Shown one piece after another: positions 23,069 to 31,758 of a stretch of 64,000 nt of DNA. Below the pieces are notes generated by a model. The model was not told where the DNA came from, did no database searches, and saw nothing but the letters and a program-made list of their open reading frames with translations. Origin of the DNA: Chloroflexota bacterium (GTDB lineage Bacteria; Chloroflexota; Dehalococcoidia; UBA2985); contig JACQTZ010000016.1 in assembly GCA_016210515.1 (NCBI GenBank), positions 1 through 64,000 on the forward strand. Reading direction: 5' to 3'. Made by a program: the position numbers and the translations under genes. The number at the start of each line of letters is the position of its first letter. Position 1 is the stretch's first letter.

Positions 23069-23833
23069 ATGCCCAACTTCAGCGCCCATCTAGGAATAGC
23101 CAGGGATGCTGCCTCCCGCCTCCATCACCCAACCATAGACCGATGCCTGGGAGCCTTTCTCTTGGGCTCTGTGTCCCCCGACATCCGCATCATAACCAGG
23201 GGAAAACGTGACGACACCCACTTCACCCGCCTGGACTTCCAGAGGAAAGGCGAAAGCCTGGAATGCCTCTTTCGGCACCATCCCCAACTGGCCCAGGCTA
23301 ACGGCCTCACCGAGCCTACCCGGGCCTTCATGGTCGGCTATGCCTCCCACCTCCTGGCCGACGAGCTGTGGATACTGGAGCTGTACCGTCCCTTCTTCGG
23401 CAACCGAGATGTCTTCCATGACCACCTCAGAGGCGACCTGATGGACCGCGCCCTTCAGCTGGAGCTGGACCGCGAAGAGCAGTTGGCGCTGGGAGGCCTG
23501 GGAACTCTCCATCCTCTGCTGGTGGAGGCGGAAGAGAATGTGGAGGTATGCTTCATCCCTTCCACCACCATGTGCCAGTGGCGTCTGTGGGTGGAAGGAG
23601 AGCTGGACAGGAGCTTCACTTGGGACAGGCTGCGATTCATGGCCCGGCGGATTATCTCACGCGACCCGAACCAGGCAGAGACCCGGCTAAAAGAGATGGT
23701 GGAGCAGTTCCTTGGCTCTGTTCCCCAGGGCCTAGAGACCATCTACCAGGCGATTCCCAGGGCACAGGTTGAAGCCTTTAGGGAGAAGAGCATAGAGGAG
23801 ATGCTGAAGTTCGCCAGGGAGTACCTGAGATGA
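23069..23833 (+). CDS. Zinc-dependent phospholipase C-like protein embedded in the his operon
   Basis: The 254-residue protein resembles the zinc-dependent phospholipase C / S1-P1 nuclease-like family. It has an N-terminal HLGIARDAASR, then LGAFLLGSVSPDIRII, a DDTHF site and MVGYASHLLADELW, which supply His and Asp residues typical of its metal centre. No signal peptide is present, so it should be cytoplasmic. It sits between hisG and hisD and overlaps hisD by four bases (ATGA), so it is co-translated with histidine genes. No histidine-pathway role is known for this family; its substrate is unknown. Confidence 0.7.
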   Translation: MPNFSAHLGIARDAASRLHHPTIDRCLGAFLLGSVSPDIRIITRGKRDDTHFTRLDFQRKGESLECLFRHHPQLAQANGLTEPTRAFMVGYASHLLADELWILELYRPFFGNRDVFHDHLRGDLMDRALQLELDREEQLALGGLGTLHPLLVEAEENVEVCFIPSTTMCQWRLWVEGELDRSFTWDRLRFMARRIISRDPNQAETRLKEMVEQFLGSVPQGLETIYQAIPRAQVEAFREKSIEEMLKFAREYLR

Positions 23834-25167
23834 AGATAGTTCGTGGCATTGAGGAGGGTCGCAAGGCCCTCACCAGGGACTCCTTCCTGGAGAGCCAGAC
23901 CACCTCTCCGGAGCTCATGGATGGGATCAAGCGCATCTTCGGCCTCCCCCTCACTCCAGAGGAAGCCGTCGCCCAGATAATCTCCCGGGTCTCCAGGCAG
24001 GGCGATGAGGCCGTAAAAGAGTACACCAGGCTCATCGATGGTGTAGCCCTTACCACCCTGGAGCTGGGTCGCGACGACATCGCTCGGGCCGCCGCGAAGG
24101 TGTCCAAAGAGGTAATGGAAGCTCTGCGGCGTGCCTCCAGCCGTGTTCGGGAGTTCCACTCGGCCACTCTTCCCCGCCCCTGGATGGACATGGAACGCGG
24201 CTTCGGCGAAATCATCACGCCCATAGAGCGGGTGGGCATCTACATCCCCGGGGGTCGGGCCTCTTATCCCTCTACAGTCCTTATGACCGCCATTCCCGCC
24301 AGGGTGGCAGGGGTAAAGGAGATAGTGCTCGCAACCCCTCCCCACAGGGAAGGAGGCCCAAACCCTGCCATTATGGCCGCGGCGCGTCTTACCGGGGTGA
24401 ACAGGGTATTCCAGGTTGGTGGTGCCCAGGCGATAGCCGCTATGGCCTATGGCACTGAGAGCATCCCCAGGGTAGATATGATCTGCGGCCCCGGCAACAT
24501 CTTTGTGACCCTGGCCAAGAGGATGGTCTATGGGCAGGTGAATATAGACGGGCTGGAAGGCCCCACTGAGACCCTGGTCATCGCAGACGACAGCGCCAAT
24601 CCCGCTCTCTGTGCCGCCGACCTCCTGGGCCAGGCGGAGCACGACCTTCTGGCCACCCCCGTCCTTATTACCACCTCGAAGGACATGATACCCCCCATTC
24701 AGCTTGAGATTGAGAAGCAGTTGAACGGACTGACGCGCAAGGACACCGCCTCAATGTCCATGGAACGCCGAGGCGTGTTCGTCATCGTGGATACCCTGGA
24801 CGAGGCTCTGGACCTGGCCAACCACTATGCCCCGGAGCACCTCTGCCTCATGATCAAAGACCCCTGGGCCGCCGTGGGCAAGGTGCGCAACGCCGGCGGT
24901 ATCTTCCTGGGAGACCACTCGCCCGAGGTCATGGGCGACTACGTTGCCGGCCCCAGCCACGTCATGCCCACGGGAGGCACCGCCCGTTTCAACTCCTACC
25001 TGGGCGTACACCACTTCCTCAAGAGGACCCCCGTGGTGGCCCTGGATCCCGACACCACACGCCGCCTCTCCAGCACCGCCGCCATCCTGGCCAGGGCCGA
25101 GGGATTCGACGCCCACGCCAGGGCCGCTGAGATAAGAGTCGAGCTTCAAGACCACCCTTCCAACTAA
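23830..25167 (+). CDS. hisD: Histidinol dehydrogenase
   Basis: HisD oxidises histidinol to histidine in two NAD-dependent steps. The family features are GVYIPGG-like (VGIYIPGGRASYPSTVLM), FQVGGAQAIAAMAYGTESIP, DMICGPGNIFVTLAKR, and GQAEHDLLATP with the zinc-binding Gln and His. NHYAPEHLCLM with the catalytic Glu-His follows, and then GPSHVMPTGGTARF and LGVHHFLK. The 445 residues are slightly longer than usual because of the N terminus. It shares ATGA with the upstream phospholipase-like gene, and hisC follows nine bases later. Confidence 0.95.
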   Translation: MKIVRGIEEGRKALTRDSFLESQTTSPELMDGIKRIFGLPLTPEEAVAQIISRVSRQGDEAVKEYTRLIDGVALTTLELGRDDIARAAAKVSKEVMEALRRASSRVREFHSATLPRPWMDMERGFGEIITPIERVGIYIPGGRASYPSTVLMTAIPARVAGVKEIVLATPPHREGGPNPAIMAAARLTGVNRVFQVGGAQAIAAMAYGTESIPRVDMICGPGNIFVTLAKRMVYGQVNIDGLEGPTETLVIADDSANPALCAADLLGQAEHDLLATPVLITTSKDMIPPIQLEIEKQLNGLTRKDTASMSMERRGVFVIVDTLDEALDLANHYAPEHLCLMIKDPWAAVGKVRNAGGIFLGDHSPEVMGDYVAGPSHVMPTGGTARFNSYLGVHHFLKRTPVVALDPDTTRRLSSTAAILARAEGFDAHARAAEIRVELQDHPSN

Positions 25168-25176
25168 GGAGCGCTT

Positions 25177-26268
25177 TTGGACATCACCAGGCTCTTTCGT
25201 CGAGACCTGACAGAGCTGCTGCCCTACGAGGCCGTAGCCTCGCCGGAGGCTATGGCCGAGGTCGCCGGCATACCACCCAATAAGATTATTAGGCTCAACG
25301 CCAACGAAAACCCCTACGGCCCATCGCCGAGACTCCAGGAAGCCCTGGGGCAGTACCGCAGCTACCACGTCTACCCCGATGCTCAGCAAAAGGCCTTGAG
25401 AAAGGCCCTGGAGCAGTACACGGGCATCTCCTCGGACTACATCCTGCTCGGTGCCGGTTGCGATGAGCTTATAGACCTGGTGCTCAGGGCCACCCTGGAG
25501 CCTCGGGACAGGGTCATCAACTGCCCGCCCACCTTCGGCATGTACCCCTTCAGCACCCAGGTAAACGGAGGGACTCTGGTCTCCATCCCCAGGGACACGG
25601 ATTTCCAGGTAGACCTCCCAGCGGTGAAGAAGGCCATAGATGACAGAACCAAAGTCATCTTTCTGACCTCCCCCAACAACCCCACGGGAAACCTTGCTCC
25701 CGATGACGTGGTCCTGAGCCTGCTGGAGCATGACATCCTGGTGGTGGTGGACGAGACCTACTTCGAGTTCTGCGGTCACACGGTAGCACCCCTGGTCTCC
25801 CAGCATCCCAACCTGGTAGTGCTGCGCACCCTCAGCAAGTGGGCTGGCCTGGCGGGCCTGCGCGTGGGCTATGGCATCATGGCGCCTCGCCTCCTGCGGC
25901 TCCTCATGGACATCAAGCAGCCCTACAACATCAACGCCGCGGCGGAGGTGGCCCTCCTGGTCTCTCTTAAAGATGTGGCCTATCTCATGCACAATGTCAA
26001 AGCCCTGGTCCAGGAGCGAGAGCGTCTCTTCGCCAGGCTGTCTCTCATCCCGGGCATCGTCCCCCGGCCATCCCAGGGTAACTTTCTCCTGTGCCACGTA
26101 TCCGGTGGAAGGGCTATCCCCATATTCCAGGGACTGGCGCGCCGGGGCATCTTTGTGCGATACTTCGACACGTCCCGCCTCAGGGACACCTTGCGCATAA
26201 CTGTGGGAAAGCCGGAGCACACCGACGCCCTGCTGGCGGCCCTGGAGGAGATATTCAAGGAGCTGTAG
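25177..26268 (+). CDS. hisC: Histidinol-phosphate aminotransferase
   Basis: HisC is a fold-type I PLP enzyme converting imidazole acetol phosphate to histidinol phosphate. It has the HisC entry signature IIRLNANENPYGPSP, SPNNPTGNL, VVDETYFEFCG, and LRTLSKWAGLAGLRVGYG with the PLP lysine in SKW. Its 363 residues are normal. The start is TTG 25177 with AAGGAG nine bases upstream. It continues the his operon after hisD. Because the aromatic and histidinol-phosphate transaminases are related, side activity on aromatic substrates is possible. Confidence 0.93.
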   Translation: MDITRLFRRDLTELLPYEAVASPEAMAEVAGIPPNKIIRLNANENPYGPSPRLQEALGQYRSYHVYPDAQQKALRKALEQYTGISSDYILLGAGCDELIDLVLRATLEPRDRVINCPPTFGMYPFSTQVNGGTLVSIPRDTDFQVDLPAVKKAIDDRTKVIFLTSPNNPTGNLAPDDVVLSLLEHDILVVVDETYFEFCGHTVAPLVSQHPNLVVLRTLSKWAGLAGLRVGYGIMAPRLLRLLMDIKQPYNINAAAEVALLVSLKDVAYLMHNVKALVQERERLFARLSLIPGIVPRPSQGNFLLCHVSGGRAIPIFQGLARRGIFVRYFDTSRLRDTLRITVGKPEHTDALLAALEEIFKEL

Positions 26269-26300
26269 GTAACTGCCCCTTAAGAGATGTGCGTTAAGCT

Positions 26301-26445
26301 GATAATATCGCTCTGATGTCATTCTGAGCGAAGCGAAGAATCTAAAACGTTCGACTGAGCAAAGCGTTGTGCCCTAGATTCTTCGGTCGTCCCGATGGGT
26401 CGGGACTCCCTCAGAATGACATGGATGAATGTACGTGTTCCAACA
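26301..26445. mobile_element. MITE-like palindromic element, copy 1
   Basis: Terminal inverted repeats ATGTCATTCTGAG (26316-26328) and CTCAGAATGACAT (26410-26422) bound a body with AAGCGAAGAATCTA and TAGATTCTTCGG. Similarity to the copy at 61767-61915 extends outward on both sides (GATAATAT on the left, CGTGTTC...GGAT on the right). It splits hisC from hisB, with no coding capacity. Confidence 0.75.
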
Positions 26446-26480
26446 GGATGATTGGGTGACAAAAATAGGGGAGATCTTCA

Positions 26481-27080
26481 GTGACCAATCGTAAAGCCAC
26501 CCTTAGACGAGACACCAGAGAGACCCAGGTGGAGGTGACCCTAGACCTGGACGGCACCGGCAAAGCCGCCATCGACACCCCCAACGGGATGCTGAATCAC
26601 CTGCTGGAGCAGCTTGCCCGCCACGGCCTCATGGACATCGCCGTGACCGCTCGCGGCGACACATCACCGGGCTGGCATCACCTGGTGGAGGACGTGGCCA
26701 TCGTCCTGGGGCAAACCCTCCACAGGGCAGTGGGGGAGGGGAGGGGTATCTTCCGCATGGGTCATGTCATGGCCCCCCTGGACGAGACCCTGGCCCTGGT
26801 TGCCCTGGACCTGAGCGGCAGGCCCTATGCCGTAGTCGAGGCCCCCTTTGACGATCCTCTTATAGGCGACCTGCCATCAGACCTGGTACGCCACTTCCTG
26901 GAGACCCTGGCGTTGGAGGCCAGGATGAACCTCCATGCCCAGATACTCACCGGCGCCAACGACCACCACAAGGCCGAGGCCCTTTTCAAGGCCCTGGCCA
27001 GGGCGCTCCGCCAGGCCCTTGCCATTGACCCGCGGGTAGAGGCGGACGTGCCCAGCACCAAGGGCACCATAAGTGGGTAG
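26481..27080 (+). CDS. hisB: Imidazoleglycerol-phosphate dehydratase, divergent
   Basis: HisB dehydrates imidazole glycerol phosphate. The 199-residue frame is colinear with the family: MLNHLLEQLARHGLMDI, HHLVEDVAIVLGQ, GRPYAVVEA, HFLETLALEARMNLH, and GANDHHKAEALFKALARAL with the second His pair. The usual acidic residues just before the first HH (typically D-E/D-HH) are replaced by SPGWHH, and the usual LDHML is LNHLL. The metal-binding histidines and glutamate remain, so activity is still likely. The start is GTG 26481 with AGGGGAG upstream. A MITE-like element separates it from hisC. Confidence 0.87.
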   Translation: MTNRKATLRRDTRETQVEVTLDLDGTGKAAIDTPNGMLNHLLEQLARHGLMDIAVTARGDTSPGWHHLVEDVAIVLGQTLHRAVGEGRGIFRMGHVMAPLDETLALVALDLSGRPYAVVEAPFDDPLIGDLPSDLVRHFLETLALEARMNLHAQILTGANDHHKAEALFKALARALRQALAIDPRVEADVPSTKGTISG

Positions 27081-27184
27081 CAATCAAACACCCAGTCCCC
27101 CAACCTTCGCAGTAAACCCCACATTCGGCTCACACTAATGAGTACCCGCCTTACTCTCAGGCTGGTACGCCTTGATGGGACGAC

Positions 27185-27841
27185 CTACGTGGCCTTGAGG
27201 TGCGTGATACCTTCTCCTCCAGAGGGATCGACCGACGCGTGAGCCTCCGAGCGCGATGACACAGAGTAAACAAAACGTCTCATAATCGGCTGGTTGTTGG
27301 CACGGCGGGCAACCTCAACGAAGCCAGCTTTCTGGAAAACGGAGACTATGCCCGTGTAGGCACTGCTCTGAGAGACTGGCGCTGCGGCAGGGTCCTTGGG
27401 ATAAGCCTCCACAATGCGGGCACCGTGCTGTGCACTGTAGTCGATAGCGACGCGCAGCATTTCGGTCATGACTCCGTGGCCTCGCTGCGCCTTGTCTACT
27501 ACGAAGCAAACAATAGACCATACTGGCAGGTTGTCTACTCTGGCCAGCCTCCTGGAGCGCTCCAGAGCTCCATACCGCTCCCTGGGCGCAACCGAGCACC
27601 AGCCTATAGGTTGGGCATCCGCGTAGGCCAAGAGTCCCGGCACTTCACCCGAATCTACAATGGCCTTCAAGGCCTGTCGGTTCCCCGCCGTTCGGTTCCT
27701 CTCGAACTCCTGACGTGAAATACGCCACCACATGCACCAACAGCGAGCACAATCCCCGTTGCCCCGAACGAACAGCCATTCCAGATCTGGCCAACGATCA
27801 GGAGTGAGGGGATGAAAGACGAGTCGCCGCGTTGTTTCCAT
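27185..27841 (-). CDS. GNAT family N-acetyltransferase
   Basis: The protein has the GNAT fold pattern: an N-terminal PDLEWLFVRGNGDCARCWCMWWR stretch typical of a GNAT subgroup, then IGWCSVAPRERY, and the acetyl-CoA loop region CFVVDKAQRGHGVMTEMLR near the middle. The R/Q-x-x-G-x-G/A motif is present as QRGHGV. The C-terminal VFQKAGFVEVARR is also family-like. The acceptor substrate is unknown. The Cys-rich segment CARCWCMWW is a feature of this subgroup. Start taken as ATG 27841; a GTG at 27868 would add nine residues. Confidence 0.75.
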   Translation of the reverse strand: METTRRLVFHPLTPDRWPDLEWLFVRGNGDCARCWCMWWRISRQEFERNRTAGNRQALKAIVDSGEVPGLLAYADAQPIGWCSVAPRERYGALERSRRLARVDNLPVWSIVCFVVDKAQRGHGVMTEMLRVAIDYSAQHGARIVEAYPKDPAAAPVSQSSAYTGIVSVFQKAGFVEVARRANNQPIMRRFVYSVSSRSEAHASVDPSGGEGITHLKAT

Positions 27842-27884
27842 TGGGAAAGCCCGAAGAGGACAGGCCACTATTTGCGAGAGGGCA

Positions 27885-28145
27885 CTACCCCGCTACCTCC
27901 TCCACCTCGTACCGGTAGCTCTCTATCACCGGGTTGGCCAGCAGCTTGCGGCACATCTCCTCCACCACCGCCTCCACCCTGGCTCGCTCTCCACCGGCCA
28001 GCTTGACCTCCAGGTACTTCCCCGCGCGGACCTCCGTCGCCGCGTCAAAGCCCAGGCTCTTCAGCCCACCAAGGATCGTCCGCCCCTGGGGGTCGTTCAC
28101 CGTAGGCTTCAGGGTGACATAGACCCTGGCTAGAAACATCTTCAT
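27885..28145 (-). CDS. purS: Phosphoribosylformylglycinamidine synthase subunit PurS
   Basis: PurS is the small subunit that joins PurL and PurQ in the FGAM synthase of purine synthesis. The 86 residues match: ARVYVTLKPTVNDPQGRTI, LGFDAATEVRAGKYLEVKL, and the closing NPVIESYRYEVEEV. ATG 28145 and ATG 28139 are both possible starts. The gene follows the DUF3105 gene by three bases and ends a minus-strand purine cluster. purL and purQ are not in the window. Confidence 0.9.
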   Translation of the reverse strand: MKMFLARVYVTLKPTVNDPQGRTILGGLKSLGFDAATEVRAGKYLEVKLAGGERARVEAVVEEMCRKLLANPVIESYRYEVEEVAG

Positions 28146-28148
28146 CCC

Positions 28149-28781
28149 CTACTGGAATCTCTCCGGGCCCTGGTCGATGTGCGCCCGGATGAACCCATCG
28201 ATTTTGGGGTCGTCAAAACTCTCGAGGTTTAACTTCCACCCCCAGGCCGTCACGGCTATGGTGGTATCCATGTTCGGGTTCGGAACCATGACCACTCCCA
28301 ACGGATAGCGATTGACCACCCTCTCCAGTTGCTGTTGCACCTCGGGGCAGCCATCGGGGCAGTTGTACTGCACCATGATTCCGCCGCGCTCCAGGTATGC
28401 CACCTGCGCCTCGTTCTCCACTGGCTCCTGCCGGACTCCCCACGTCATCTCTTCCAGGGGAATATCGTACCGCCACCCAGATGTGGGAGGATTGGTGCTG
28501 TAGTCGGGATGACTCTCTCCCGCCTCGATCACCTCGTTTGCCTGGATTGCTACTGGGACTCCCTGCTCGGAGGTAGTGGAAGCCCTCCCGCCAGGCCCGA
28601 TATTACTCAGCGTGTTTGGCATCACCATGGACAGCACTACCATGAGGCCCCCAAAGCCCACGATCCCTCCAACGAGGTAACGCCTAATCCTGCGCCGCAG
28701 ATGCGTCCTGGAACGGCGCACCTCGCGCGCCTCTGCTCGAAGTCTGGCCTTCTTTCTCTGCTCTCGCTGCCTGGCAGCCAT
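28149..28781 (-). CDS. DUF3105 membrane-anchored protein inside the purine operon
   Basis: The 210-residue protein starts with a strongly basic coiled stretch (AARQREQRKKARLRAEAREV), then one transmembrane segment (LVGGIVGFGGLMVVLSMVM), and an extracytoplasmic DUF3105 domain with HPDYSTNPPTSG and YNCPDGCPEV. The function of DUF3105 is unknown; the conserved His and Cys suggest metal or redox chemistry. ATG 28781 overlaps the purC stop (TGATG) and purS follows within three bases, so it is translated with purine genes. A link to purine synthesis is only contextual. Confidence 0.78.
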   Translation of the reverse strand: MAARQREQRKKARLRAEAREVRRSRTHLRRRIRRYLVGGIVGFGGLMVVLSMVMPNTLSNIGPGGRASTTSEQGVPVAIQANEVIEAGESHPDYSTNPPTSGWRYDIPLEEMTWGVRQEPVENEAQVAYLERGGIMVQYNCPDGCPEVQQQLERVVNRYPLGVVMVPNPNMDTTIAVTAWGWKLNLESFDDPKIDGFIRAHIDQGPERFQ

Positions 28782-29725
28782 CAGCCCTCCTGCCCCGGAC
28801 TCGTCCACTTCTGACCGGTAATGCGCCCGTACGCCTCTATGTACCGTGTTCGGGTCTTCCTCACCACTTCTGCCGGTAACTTCGGCGCGGGAGGCTCCTT
28901 GTTCCATCCGCTGGCTGTGAGCCAGTCTCGCACGTACTGCTTATCGAAGTTGGGCAGGGACTTGCCCGGCTCGTATAGAGAGGCATCCCAGAAACGGCTG
29001 GAGTCCGGCGTCAGAAGTTCGTCTATCAGGATAAGCTCCGAGCCTATCAGCCCGAACTCCATCTTGGTGTCGGCAATGATTATCCCTTTGGCCCTGGCCT
29101 GCTCATGGGCGAACTCATACACCTGCCGGGTGACCTCTTCCAGCCTGGATGCCATCTCATGTCCCACCATGCTCCTCACGTCTTGAGGACTCATGGGCAG
29201 GTCATGGCCGGTCTCTGCTTTCGTGGTAGGCGTGAAGAGTGGCTTGGGAAAGCGGTCGCCTTCCTTCAGCCTCGCGAGCATGGCCTGACCCCCCACCGTG
29301 CCACTGGCCTGGTACTCTGCCCAAGCGGAGCCTGTTATGTACCCGCGGACTACGCACTCCATATTGATGCGCTGGGCCTTCCGCACCACCATTGCCCTGG
29401 CGGCGACCTCCGGCGAAAGACCAGCCGGCAGTGGCGGCACTTTCACGGCCGAGAGCTTCTTACGGTCGTCTGCCATGGTCACCAGGTGGTTAGGCACAAT
29501 GTGGCCCGTCCTGTCGAACCAGTAGGCCGAAAGGCGGGATAGCACCAGCCCCTTCTCTGGTATGGCCGTGGGCAGCACCACGTCGAAGGCGGAGATACGA
29601 TCCGTGGCTATCATCAGCAGGTAGCCATCACCCAGGTTGTAGGTGTCCCGCACCTTCCCCCGGTGGAGAAGATTGGGCAGGTTGGTCTCAGCAACCGGTT
29701 TCAAAGACTTGTTCCTCGATACCAT
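28781..29725 (-). CDS. purC: SAICAR synthase
   Basis: PurC (phosphoribosylaminoimidazole-succinocarboxamide synthase) condenses CAIR with aspartate using ATP. The N terminus LLHRGKVRDTYNLGDGYLLM and TDRISAFDVVLPTAIPEKG are the family signatures, with VVRGYITGSAWAEY and IIADTKMEFGL later. The 314 residues correspond to the longer eukaryote-like PurC form. It lies one base from purB and overlaps the DUF3105 gene, indicating one transcript running purB-purC-DUF3105-purS. Confidence 0.94.
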   Translation of the reverse strand: MVSRNKSLKPVAETNLPNLLHRGKVRDTYNLGDGYLLMIATDRISAFDVVLPTAIPEKGLVLSRLSAYWFDRTGHIVPNHLVTMADDRKKLSAVKVPPLPAGLSPEVAARAMVVRKAQRINMECVVRGYITGSAWAEYQASGTVGGQAMLARLKEGDRFPKPLFTPTTKAETGHDLPMSPQDVRSMVGHEMASRLEEVTRQVYEFAHEQARAKGIIIADTKMEFGLIGSELILIDELLTPDSSRFWDASLYEPGKSLPNFDKQYVRDWLTASGWNKEPPAPKLPAEVVRKTRTRYIEAYGRITGQKWTSPGQEG

Positions 29726-29726
29726 C

Positions 29727-31022
29727 CTAGACCTCCAGTCCTAGCCGCATAAAGGAGTCTTCCACGTACCGCAGGTAGTAGTTGTAGTCGAAGATGGACT
29801 CCAGCGCCTCCCCAGGCAGCCGCTCGGCGACCTCCGGCTCCTCTCGCAAGAGATGGCGGAAATCCGCGGCCTCCTCCCACGACCTCATAGCGCACTGCTG
29901 GACAATCGCGTACGACCTCTCCCGGCTCAGCCCGCTCTCCAGCAGCGCTATCAGGACCCGCTGTGAGAACACCAACCCCTGGGTCAGTTCAATGTTGTGC
30001 CACATCCTCTTGGGATAGACCCTCATGCCATTTACCACGCCGGTGAACAGGTCAAGGATGTAGTCCAGGGCCATACACGAGTCGGGGAGAATGAGACGCT
30101 CCGCGGAGGAGTGGCTGATGTCCCGCTCGTGCCACAGGGCCACGTTCTCCAGGGCCGTCACCGCATGTCCCCGGATGAGGCGGGCCAGCCCGCACACCCT
30201 CTCGGAGAGCTCCGGGTTCTTCTTGTGCGGCATGGCTGAGGAGCCGGTCTGGCCTTCACCAAAAGGCTCCTCCACCTCCCTGACCTCGGTGCGCTGGAGA
30301 CCCCTTATCTCCGTGGCGAACTTCTCCAGAGATGCCGCTATCAGCGCCAGGGTAGTCACAAACTGAGCGTGACGGTCTCGCTGCACCACCTGGTTGGACA
30401 CCGGGGCAGGGGCCAGCCCGAAGCTCGCGCACACCCGCTCCTCAATCTGGGGCGGTATCGTGGCATAAGTGCCCACCACGCCCGACACCTTCCCCACCGC
30501 TATCACGCTCCGGGCCTCCTCCAGGCGATGGCGATTGCGGCGCATCTCGTCCCACCAGAGGGCCAGCTTCAGCCCAAAGGTGGTAGGCTCGGCGTGCACC
30601 CCGTGGGTGCGCCCCATGATAGGCGTATACTTGTGCTCCAGGGCACGCCTTTTGATTGCCTCCAGAAGACAGTCCACGTCCTCCAGGAGAATATCGGCGG
30701 CCTCCACCATTTGCAGGCCCTGAGCCGTGTCCTGGACATCGTTGGAGGTCATGCCCATGTGCAGCCAGCGGCCCTCCGCTCCCAGTCCAGCCGTCACCGA
30801 CTGTAGGAACGCCGTCATGTCGTGGCGGGTGCGCTGGAAGACCTCCTTCATTCGAACAGGGTCGTATCGGGCCTGCCGAAGCTTGGCCATGTCTTCCTGG
30901 GGAATGACTCCCTCTTCGGCCCAGGCCTCGCACACAGCCAACTCCACCCGTAGCCACTTGTCGTTCTTGCTGTCTTCCGACCACACCTGCTTCATGGCTG
31001 GCCGTGCGTATCTATCTATCAT
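29727..31022 (-). CDS. purB: Adenylosuccinate lyase
   Basis: PurB cleaves SAICAR and adenylosuccinate, acting twice in purine synthesis. The fumarase/aspartase superfamily signature GSSAMPHKKNPELSE (with catalytic Ser) is present, as are the earlier MGRTHGVHAEPTTFGLK with the active-site His and HMGMTSNDVQDTAQ. The 431-residue length is standard. It is followed by purC after one base. PurE and purD lie upstream on the same strand, so the genes act in consecutive steps. Confidence 0.95.
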   Translation of the reverse strand: MIDRYARPAMKQVWSEDSKNDKWLRVELAVCEAWAEEGVIPQEDMAKLRQARYDPVRMKEVFQRTRHDMTAFLQSVTAGLGAEGRWLHMGMTSNDVQDTAQGLQMVEAADILLEDVDCLLEAIKRRALEHKYTPIMGRTHGVHAEPTTFGLKLALWWDEMRRNRHRLEEARSVIAVGKVSGVVGTYATIPPQIEERVCASFGLAPAPVSNQVVQRDRHAQFVTTLALIAASLEKFATEIRGLQRTEVREVEEPFGEGQTGSSAMPHKKNPELSERVCGLARLIRGHAVTALENVALWHERDISHSSAERLILPDSCMALDYILDLFTGVVNGMRVYPKRMWHNIELTQGLVFSQRVLIALLESGLSRERSYAIVQQCAMRSWEEAADFRHLLREEPEVAERLPGEALESIFDYNYYLRYVEDSFMRLGLEV

Positions 31023-31128
31023 CCTTCACCTCTGGACGCCACTTGGTAGACCCAAGAAGATAATACCCTGTCTCTCTTCACCGAACAAGGGATTAACCAG
31101 GAGACACCCCGAAGAGCGCCCTGCCTGT

Positions 31129-31587
31129 CTAGCTCGATGCCAACTGCTTTCGGTACTCCTCATATGCCTGCCTTATGTCGTCGTGTTTCAGCGACAGGAT
31201 GGCCGCGGCCAGGTAAGCCGCGTTCCTGACTCCCCACAACCCTATGGCCACGCAGGCCACCGGCACTCCAGGAGGCATCTGGACGATGGCGTGAAGGGCA
31301 TCCTCTCCTTTCAGCTCACTGGACGGCAGGGGCACACCTATGACGGGCAGGATAGTCCACGACGCCATTACCCCTGGCAGGGCCGCCGAGCCTCCCGCCG
31401 CGGCGATAATCACCTCCAACCCCCGTGCCGAAGCGGTCCTCGCGTACTCTCGAGCCTTCTCGGGAGTGCGATGCGCCGAGATAACAGAAAGCTCACAGGA
31501 CACCCCCAGCTCATGCAGCACTCTCAGCGTGTCCTGGATTACCGACTCATCTGACCTGCTGCCTATGACCACACCTACCAGTGGCAT
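31129..31587 (-). CDS. purE: N5-carboxyaminoimidazole ribonucleotide mutase
   Basis: PurE class I rearranges N5-CAIR to CAIR. The protein starts VGVVIGSRSDESV and has SAHRTPEKAREYA (His at the active site), AAAGGSAALPGVMAS and IGVPLPSS. Start ATG 31587 has GGAGG ahead of it and gives 152 residues; an upstream frame from 31665 adds unrelated residues. No purK is adjacent; N5-CAIR production must come from elsewhere. Confidence 0.93.
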   Translation of the reverse strand: MPLVGVVIGSRSDESVIQDTLRVLHELGVSCELSVISAHRTPEKAREYARTASARGLEVIIAAAGGSAALPGVMASWTILPVIGVPLPSSELKGEDALHAIVQMPPGVPVACVAIGLWGVRNAAYLAAAILSLKHDDIRQAYEEYRKQLASS

Positions 31588-31639
31588 ACTCTTCCTCCTG
31601 ACTAATATCTCCCCGCTCACCCTGAGAGCGTGTGAGTAG

Positions 31640-31750
31640 ATTGTCATTGCGAGTCCCGATTCCATCGGGACGTGGCAATCCGGGGTGGGGTTCCCTCCTA
31701 TGCCGAGTTCGGGATTATTTCACAAGCTCTGAGCTCGTCGAACCATATGA
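31640..31750. repeat. REP-like fragments between purE and purD
   Basis: Pieces include ATTGCGAGTCCCGATT with its partner ATCGGGACGTGGCAAT, and AGCTCGTCGAACCATATGAG. They belong to families seen near 33.6 and 36.5 kb. Confidence 0.6.
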
Positions 31751-31758
31751 GCGAGGGT

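Noticed and set aside
24751..26322. Long minus-strand frame of over 500 codons opposite hisD and hisC
   Set aside because: It is the antisense shadow of two well-supported genes, favoured by G+C-rich codon bias, with no family resemblance.
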